Assembly: GCA_036245805.1 (NCBI GenBank)
Contig: BTRK01000005.1
Coordinates: forward strand, 41,155,216 to 41,219,215
Origin: Pristionchus mayeri
Lineage: Eukaryota; Nematoda; Chromadorea; Rhabditida; Neodiplogasteridae
Direction: 5' to 3'
Length of the DNA stretch: 64,000 nt
Shown: positions 58,275-64,000 of the stretch, in pieces
How positions within the stretch are numbered: position 1 is the stretch's first letter
Layout of the letters: the number at the start of each line of letters is the position of its first letter
The notes under the pieces: model-generated
What the model was told of the DNA's origin: nothing
What the model saw: the letters and a program-made list of their open reading frames with translations, nothing else
Database searches by the model: none
Position numbers and translations under genes: made by a program

Positions 58275-59533
58275 TTGGGGTGTCCGGAAAGTTCGTATAT
58301 TTTTTTGTTTTTATTTTTTATTCAATGCTTTACAATTCTCAGTGACCAATGTATGCCCCCTTCTTTCTCACTACCTCCCTCCAGCGATTGGGCAGGGTCT
58401 CGATTCCTCTCTTCCATAATGCGGGTTTCTTCGAGACCGCCCAGTTCACGAAAGCCCTCACAACTTCATCTCGATTCTTGAACTTCTTTCCTTTGCAGAA
58501 GTCAGAGAGAGAGCGGAAGCAGTGGTAGTCGCATGGGGAGAGATCCGGGGAATACGGTGGATGGGGAATCCTCTCGATCTTCAGCTCGTCCATTTTCTTC
58601 TGGGTCATCTTCGCTCGATGTGGGCGAGCATTGTCCATCAAAAGATGAATTTTGCCCTGGTTCAGGAGTCTGGGAGGGACTCTGATCGCGACATCTTCCA
58701 GTTGTTCAGAGAACAGGTCGACATTGATGCTGGTGCCAGGGCGAGGATCTCCCAGTAGATGGGACCGAGCACTGAGAAGAAGAAGCAGAGGAGTTCATTC
58801 TTTCCGTGCTCTTCCTTCTTCGGGACGGGCGTGGGCTTCTCATCTGCATCCACCCATTGCAGTCTCCTCGCAGGGTTATCGTACGTGATCCACTTCTCAT
58901 CTGTAGCGATGATGGAATTGACCCATCGAAGATTGGATCTACGATGGAGTAATTCCCGACAGACTTGAACACGATTTTTCAGCTGTTCGGGGGAGAGGTC
59001 ATGGGGAATCACTTGTGGGAGTTTCGGCTTCTTCCCAGATCGATGGAGGGTATCGGACACCGTTGATCTGGGAGTACCAGTATCCTTCTTCAACTCACGA
59101 GGGGGCTTGCGCTTCAGTGTGCGGAGAATGGGCTTGCGCTTCAGTGTGCGGAGAACGAGAGGCTGATCGAGGGAGGGAGGGCGTCCAGAGCGGGGTTGAT
59201 CATCGAGACCAAAGTCCCCTTTCTTGAAGCGGGAGAACCACTTATAGCAGAAGTGTATGGAGGGGGCGTCAGCTCCTTCCGACTGGGCCAGGGCAGAGTG
59301 GGCCTCCTTCACGGATCGGCCAAGACGGTAGTAATGAAGTAAAACTGCTCGGAGGTAGAGATGGGAGTCCATCACAAGAATCAATTTAGCAACTAGGAGA
59401 CTGATTAAATCCTCTCACTATTCAACGTCAGAATGATGCAATACATTGTTGACAAACAGATTGCGCAATTATTGCATTTGATCGCGAACTGACTTTTTCC
59501 CGAAGCATTATACGAACTTTCCGGACACCCCAA
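58275..59533 (-). mobile_element. Mariner transposon, nearly intact (1259 bp)
   Basis: Terminal inverted repeats TTGGGGTGTCCGGAAAGT at both ends, continuing TCGTATA. TA duplicated at 58273-58274 and 59534-59535. It carries one transposase gene on the minus strand covering most of its length. Size and organisation are those of a full-length mariner. Confidence 0.95.
58339..59384 (-). pseudogene. Mariner transposase, DD34D type, one frameshift
   Basis: Cut-and-paste transposase acting on the flanking TTGGGGTGTCC ends. The first frame starts at 59384 (or the in-frame ATG four codons later). It has the N-terminal helix-turn-helix region, CYKWFSRFKKGDFGLDDQPRSGRP (residues about 46-69; the landmark is WFSRFKKGDF), an IPHDLSPEQ motif near residue 126 and the first catalytic Asp in ATDEKW (residue 162). 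A single frameshift falls near 58745, after IYWEIL. The second frame continues to the stop near 58339 with the second Asp in MDNARPHRA and the third in YSPDLSPCDYHCF. There are 34 residues between the last two Asp, the mariner signature. An in-frame 27-bp duplication makes LRTLKRKP appear twice near residue 78. Combined length (~348 residues) is normal for the family. All three catalytic Asp are present; the frameshift makes this copy inactive as read, unless it is a sequencing error. Confidence 0.93.
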
Positions 59534-59535
59534 TA

Positions 59536-59731
59536 TAAGTGATTTCTGATCGGGTGATTGTGCTCTACAACATCCACTGGGCCAGTACGGTTGGCCAGAT
59601 ATTCCCCGGAGCACTCCTTTAACATGAAGAAACGGTGAATATGAGAAGTGGCTTTTGGCACGGAAATTACTATGGGCATGTATCGATTTATATTCCTTGG
59701 AAAATCGAATAATATTGCCTAAGATGGACAC
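59536..59731 (-). pseudogene. Possible FLYWCH-type zinc-finger exon remnant, interrupted by the mariner
   Basis: The minus-strand frame ending at the mariner insertion reads ...FFMLKECSGEYLANRTGP then VDVVEHNHPIRNHL. The C-x-G-x-L-x-NRTG...VVEHNHP pattern resembles the second half (C...H-x-H) of a FLYWCH-type zinc finger, a domain common in nematode DNA-binding proteins and in Mutator-type transposases. The first expected cysteine is not visible. The frame does not continue usefully beyond the mariner. Identification is tentative. Confidence 0.35.
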
Positions 59732-60359
59732 TATTTAGTGCTATATTTAGGGTCCGCAAGGTGGTTGGTAGAAATAATCATACAGGCCTATTTCAGGGGT
59801 TATTGTCTCCCTATGGGACTGAATAGGGTCATACGTTTTGCATTAGGTCGATACCTAATGTTTGATCCAAGATATGGCGCAAAATATGTGTGAATTGAGC
59901 ATATCGTGAACGGCCCAAAAAGCGAGACGAGAGAAAGGTGGCGGAGCCTATTTCTCCATTTTCTTTTCAATTCTCGAAACGATCGGGTAGGGCTTCGCCG
60001 AACTCTGCAGATGAAGAAACGGTGATTTCTCTATTTAGAGTGCTCTCTAGTCACGCCTGGTGAGAGAAGGGCGAGAGGAGTGGAGGGAGGGGGAGAAGAG
60101 GAAACGGGGAGTGTCACGTGCCATGCGCGTTTCGAAATCGAAGAGACACATTATGAGTTCGCAACCAAATCACTAGTTCAAAAATGAATTTGGAAGCTCT
60201 TTTCATCCTCTTTTAAATGAGCCTCCGGGACCCTGGAAAATCCTTTTCTAAGTAGGTCAGCATACGTCAGATGATGTTGAAACTTTCGGCACAACAAGGC
60301 AAAACCTTTTCTCGCACAACCGAGGAATCCTCAATCCCCTCTACATACCTGGTGCAAAA
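59732..60359. other. No gene recognised
   Basis: Unassigned sequence. GATGAAGAAACGGTGATTT (60011) partly repeats CATGAAGAAACGGTGAATA (59626), and 60055-60125 is purine-rich (GAGAGAAGGGCGAGAGG). No conserved ORF. Confidence 0.45.
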
Positions 60360-61777
60360 TTGGGCTATGTCTCAGTTTAGAGGTTCCAAAAAATTTAGAG
60401 GTTCCAAATCAATTTGGAGGTTCCAAAAAATACCTCATCAAATTAGAGGTTCCAAATCAATTTAGAGGTTTCAAAATTTGCCTTGTCAAATTAAAGGTTC
60501 CAATGATGCAGAGCCATCGTTTCAATTTAGAGGTTCCTTGTCAATTTAGAGGTTCACCAAATTAGAGGTTCCATATCAATTTAGAGGTCCATACAAATTA
60601 CATGGTGAACCAACTATTCGGACAATTTTTTCACATTATTCCCTCCTTTGGAATGGAACTGTAGCTAACGCAAAAAGTTATGGTTCATGGAACAGCTTTC
60701 CAGCAATATGGCAATAGTGAAATGTTAGCCAATTTCGTTGGGCCTCTATTTGCTCTGACATTGCGTTTCTTCTCAGACCAATCTGCAATGAACGTACGAA
60801 ATTTTGTTCAATTTCATCTCATGATTTTAGAATCGCATCCTTGAGGGAGATTTATGTCGAGTTTTTGTTAGAATATCGAGGACTACGACACCCCAAAACA
60901 CTGAAGAATAGGAGCAGAGATCGGAGGAGTTCGGGGGGATGTAGTACTCCTTAGCGATCCTGACGAACGGAGTGACAAAAACAAGAGGGAACAACAAGAT
61001 GGCAAATTGTACTCTCAAACCCTGATGAGGGGTAATGACTGGTATAAACAGTGGCACCACAACTATTTGTGGATTCTGGATCAGGGGCAGTTATTATGCC
61101 GTTTTGGATATTCAACTTGCCTTCGATGATACAAATATTTGCATCGCTGAATAACAAACTACATCAATTTACGGTGCCATTGTCTTCTGGTCTTGATCTG
61201 ATCCGTTCATCGAGTCCGTGTAATTTGAGGTGCTTCTTAGCTTCTTAGAGCGTAGAGTCATATGGGACTTGATCAAGCTAATTATAAGAAGGGTATATTA
61301 TAGATATATCGAAAATCACAGCAATTTGATTAAGACTTTCTATGTACCCTCTTTGTGGTTGCCATAAAGACTGTTTTCCCCCTACGTGAACGATCCTTGT
61401 CAGTAAGACGCTTTTGGTGCATGCATTCGGTATCGGATTCGGTCCACTTCTGAAAGCCGAATCGACGAGCTCTGACACGCCGTCCTTGTACAGTTTGATA
61501 ATGCTGGGGGAAGGCGACTAAGTGTCACGATTACGAAAATGCCTAACTTGAAATTACGCCTCTTCACACTTTGGAGTCTCTAAATTGACATGGAACCTCT
61601 AAATTTACACGCGAAATTCAAGGTGAAATAATGTCCTAAAGTTTTCAAATGGAACCTCTAAATTGATTGAACCTCTAATTTGATATGAACCACTAATTTG
61701 ATTTTTTTGGAACCCCTAATTTGATTTTTTGGAACCTCTAATTTGATTTGGGACCTCTAAACTGAGACAGAGCCCAA
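60360..61777. mobile_element. Foldback-like element with terminal arrays of TTTAGAGGTTCC repeats
   Basis: Ends TTGGGCTATGTCTCAG (left) and, inverted, TTGGGCTCTGTCTCAG (right). The left ~235 bp hold about ten short direct repeats of TTTAGAGGTTCCAAATCAA type. The right ~200 bp hold about eight of the same repeat in inverted orientation (TGGAACCTCTAAATTG). The ~950-bp middle (60605-61565) has minus-strand frames of 65-77 codons I cannot assign. Multi-repeat inverted ends are the plan of foldback elements such as Drosophila FB; relationship is not implied. Confidence 0.85.
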
Positions 61778-62114
61778 AATTGAATATCCGGTGGCTGCAC
61801 TACTTTTAGTCTTCCATTCACTCGCTCGTCCATCATCACGACGATATTCGACTGCTCCGAACTCATCGATTTCCTCGTGCAGGATGGGATAGGAACGAAC
61901 TCTTACAGGGCATTTATTGATTCTTTGATTTTTCTCAATCGCAGAGAAAGTCAGAGAAAAGCATTAAAGTGATAACGGCAATATGTGTACTTCTTTTTTT
62001 TAGGATTTCTTATTTTTACTTTTTTTTTAGGATTTTTTAGGATTTTGTTTTCTAAAATTTATTTTCCATTTCTTGCCATTCCAAAAAAAATGAATTTCCA
62101 TAATTTCATTTCTA
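61778..62114. other. Spacer, no gene
   Basis: Contains TAGGATTTCTTATTTT... with three TTTTTTAGGATTT repeats at 61998-62050. A TA at 62113-62114 is the mariner target. Nothing else recognised. Confidence 0.45.
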
Positions 62115-63367
62115 TTAGGTTGGCGGGAAAGTCTTTGTCACTGGTTTTGTTTTTACACTGCTCGCCACAAATGCACTTTGGTTTTCCCATGCACCTAGTG
62201 AATAACAATCAGTGATGGGCCTTTATAGTAAACAACTCCCCTTTCCCTTTCCTTCAGTCAAGCTCTAGTAGATCAACGATTTTTGTGCATGGTGCCAGAC
62301 ACTTCCGACATGTTTTGATTTACCTCTCTCCATTCTACACCACGATGAAGGATTCGGAGACCCTACTGAAGAATGTTTATGACACACATGTCCCCTCTAC
62401 AACACCATAAGGAATTGGTTAAATCGCTTCGACGAAGACGACTTTTCCACCAATGATCAGAATCGATCTGGAAGACCTGGTGAGTTGGATTTTGGGAACG
62501 TTGAAGAAAGTTGTGGAAACAGACCCATTTCAAAGTTTCCGTGAAATGACTATTGTACTTAGAGTCCACCATAGCACTGTCAAAGAAGGCTTGAGATATC
62601 TTGGAATGAGGAAATTAATCGGTCGATTCAAATCCCATGATCTGATCCTAGCCAGCCATGACTGTCGAGTCGATGATTACAATACTCTCCTCATTCTCCA
62701 AGGTGGGGATCGATGGCTGGAACGGCTCATAACGGGGAATGAGAAGTGGGTCCTCAACGATAACAACCATGTGAGAACCAAGCGGTTTGGAAAATTAGAG
62801 ACTCCACAGCGTGTCCCCAAACTTGACCTGCACCCCAAGAAAAACAAGCTGTCAATGTGGTGGGGAGTGGATAGCGTGATCTAATCGGAGCTACTACCTG
62901 AGGGCATGTCAATCACCGGGGTCAAGTACGTCACGCACCTACATAATTGGAAGTTGGAAGTCGATCGTTCAATTCTGAAGGACAAGAAAGTGTACAATCA
63001 ACAAAAAGGCCGTAGTCACCAGGTCTCCAATCAAGTCAAGCAGGAACTGGCTGGATATGGATGGATGATTCTCCCTCTCCCCCCCCCGTATTCTCCTGAC
63101 ATGGCACCGTCCGATTACTGGCTTTTCGCTTACCTGACCCATGCCGTTCGAGGTAGGGCCTTCAATTCACGTGGAAGTCTCGAGGTTTAACTCGAGCAAT
63201 ACTTTCATTCGGCCCCGGGCGAGTTCTAAAGGGAGGGGATCCATACAATGCATGTACGTTGGGTACATATTGTCACTAATGAGGAGAAGTATAATTGAAC
63301 TCATGATTTTCAATTGCCCAAGAAATAACGTTTTGAAAAAGTGACAAAGACTTTCCCGCCAACCTAA
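62115..63367 (+). mobile_element. Mariner transposon, inactivated (1253 bp)
   Basis: Terminal inverted repeats TTAGGTTGGCGGGAAAGT continuing CTTTGTCAC on both sides, identical for ~27 bp. TA duplicated at 62113-62114 and 63368-63369. A transposase relic fills the interior on the plus strand. The ends are a different family from the 58275 mariner and nearer in sequence to the 6452, 41706 and 56401 elements. Confidence 0.95.
62345..63295 (+). pseudogene. Mariner transposase relic, catalytic residues lost
   Basis: Motifs spread over several frames. RNWLNRFDEDDFSTNDQNRSGRPGELDF-like sequence near 62400-62490 is the WFxRFxxGDFxxxDxxRSGRP block. Then comes VHHSTVKEGLRYLGM (helix-turn-helix region). 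LITGNEKWV follows, where the first catalytic Asp of TGDEKW is Asn. QQKGRSHQV stands where the family has a DNARPH motif, so the second Asp is also lost. PPYSPDMAPSDYWLF keeps the third Asp. The frame breaks at a stop at 62882, again near 63188, and ends near 63295 in the usual RxGI...RW...Y C-terminal block. A dead gene copy, although the element's ends remain good substrates. Confidence 0.93.
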
Positions 63368-63369
63368 TA

Positions 63370-64000
63370 AATATTTTTTTTCCAAAATTTGCATTTACGA
63401 AATTAAATTTACAGTTCGGGGTAATACCCGACAGGGTGCATCTGCACCATCGAGCATCACCATCCCAATGGAATTCATGAAGTGTTCTGCAGCAGAGACG
63501 ACTCGTGCAAGTGGGAGGGGGGATGAGGCAGCAGAGGAGGACTGCAGAGATATGTTCATCGGTGTATTATAATTCAGACTAAATTGGAGTACACCACTTT
63601 GCGCACTGTCTTTTTCATTCACGCTTCGATTGCTCCAATGATTTCACGGTACAATAATGATTTATCTGTAGACAAATTCTACCATGTTAATGAATTCGGG
63701 GTGTGTTTTGAACTAACACTCCAAATGTATTTTGCAAGGGAACTGTTCTATCTGTATTTCCTCCTGTATATGCGGGAAGGAGAGCAGAAAGAGCGAGTTA
63801 TTCGTGCCGCATCTACGTTGATCAGTCAAGGTGAGTACTCAAGGTACGATAACGTAATATTATGGAAAATAATTTTAAACAACAAAAACCTCGACAGATA
63901 ATACATACATGATCGATCCGCGTTCAGCCATACCAATTATAACCACTCGGTTATTCGTTTTCGCTAGTCCGGCCGTTTCTAAAACAACACTTGTTCTATC
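63370..64000. other. No gene recognised
   Basis: 63430-63560 is a CAGCAG/GAGGAGG-rich block resembling modules M2/M5 in composition. A 105-codon frame (63584-63901) has no domain I know and could be chance. Nothing else is visible to the window end. Confidence 0.4.

Noticed and set aside
63584..63901. 105-codon frame near the window end as a gene
   Set aside because: No domain, no conserved neighbour and no splice structure that I can support; could be chance in AT-rich sequence.

Overview
The window looks like a repeat-dominated, AT-rich segment of a rhabditid nematode genome, most likely Caenorhabditis or a close relative. This is inference from mariner-class transposons with TA target sites, many long near-perfect palindromic elements, the recurring TACGGTAG/CTACCGTA word, and scattered TTTCAG-type splice-acceptor-like words. 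I recognise no intact host protein-coding gene. The open reading frames are chance frames in repeats, except for two LINE reverse-transcriptase remnants, two mariner transposases and one possible zinc-finger exon remnant. A chromosome arm or other gene-poor repeat region would fit.

Layout: 1-1320 is a ~77-bp satellite array followed by pieces of two elements. 1.3-4.9 kb is old dispersed repeat sequence. 4.9-5.9 kb is a 5'-truncated LINE. 6.04-9.39 kb is a 3.3-kb palindrome interrupted by a mariner-ended element, which itself carries a third element. 10.3-14.3 kb is a ~4-kb palindrome holding two smaller inverted-repeat elements in one arm and a short copy of the window-start satellite in the other. 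15.9-18.4, 19.35-21.3, 22.3-25.4 and 25.8-27.9 kb are further palindromes of three families (called P, Q and R here). 28.0-32.3 kb is a second LINE, internally duplicated and split by a 1.9-kb palindrome. 33.4-36.1 kb is a four-level nest of insertions. 38.6-39.4 kb is another palindrome and 41.7-43.0 kb another mariner-ended element. 44.7-52.3 kb is a tandem array of about nine 0.75-0.98-kb units; seven clear and one degenerate tRNA-like segments with A- and B-box sequences occur in it. 52.7-54.8 kb is a composite element with CACAGCGTGTCAGAGCGG termini. 56.2-58.2 kb holds fragments. 58.28-59.53 kb is a nearly intact mariner, 60.36-61.78 kb a foldback-like element with arrays of a short repeat at both ends, and 62.1-63.4 kb a dead mariner.

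The gaps between elements are not truly unique: several carry recognisable diverged copies of the same short modules, some with a GTGTTTCA core. The two most interesting objects are the tRNA-like tandem array and this dispersed module family. I could not run alignments, so element boundaries are read by eye and are good to a few bases where target duplications are visible, otherwise to tens of bases.
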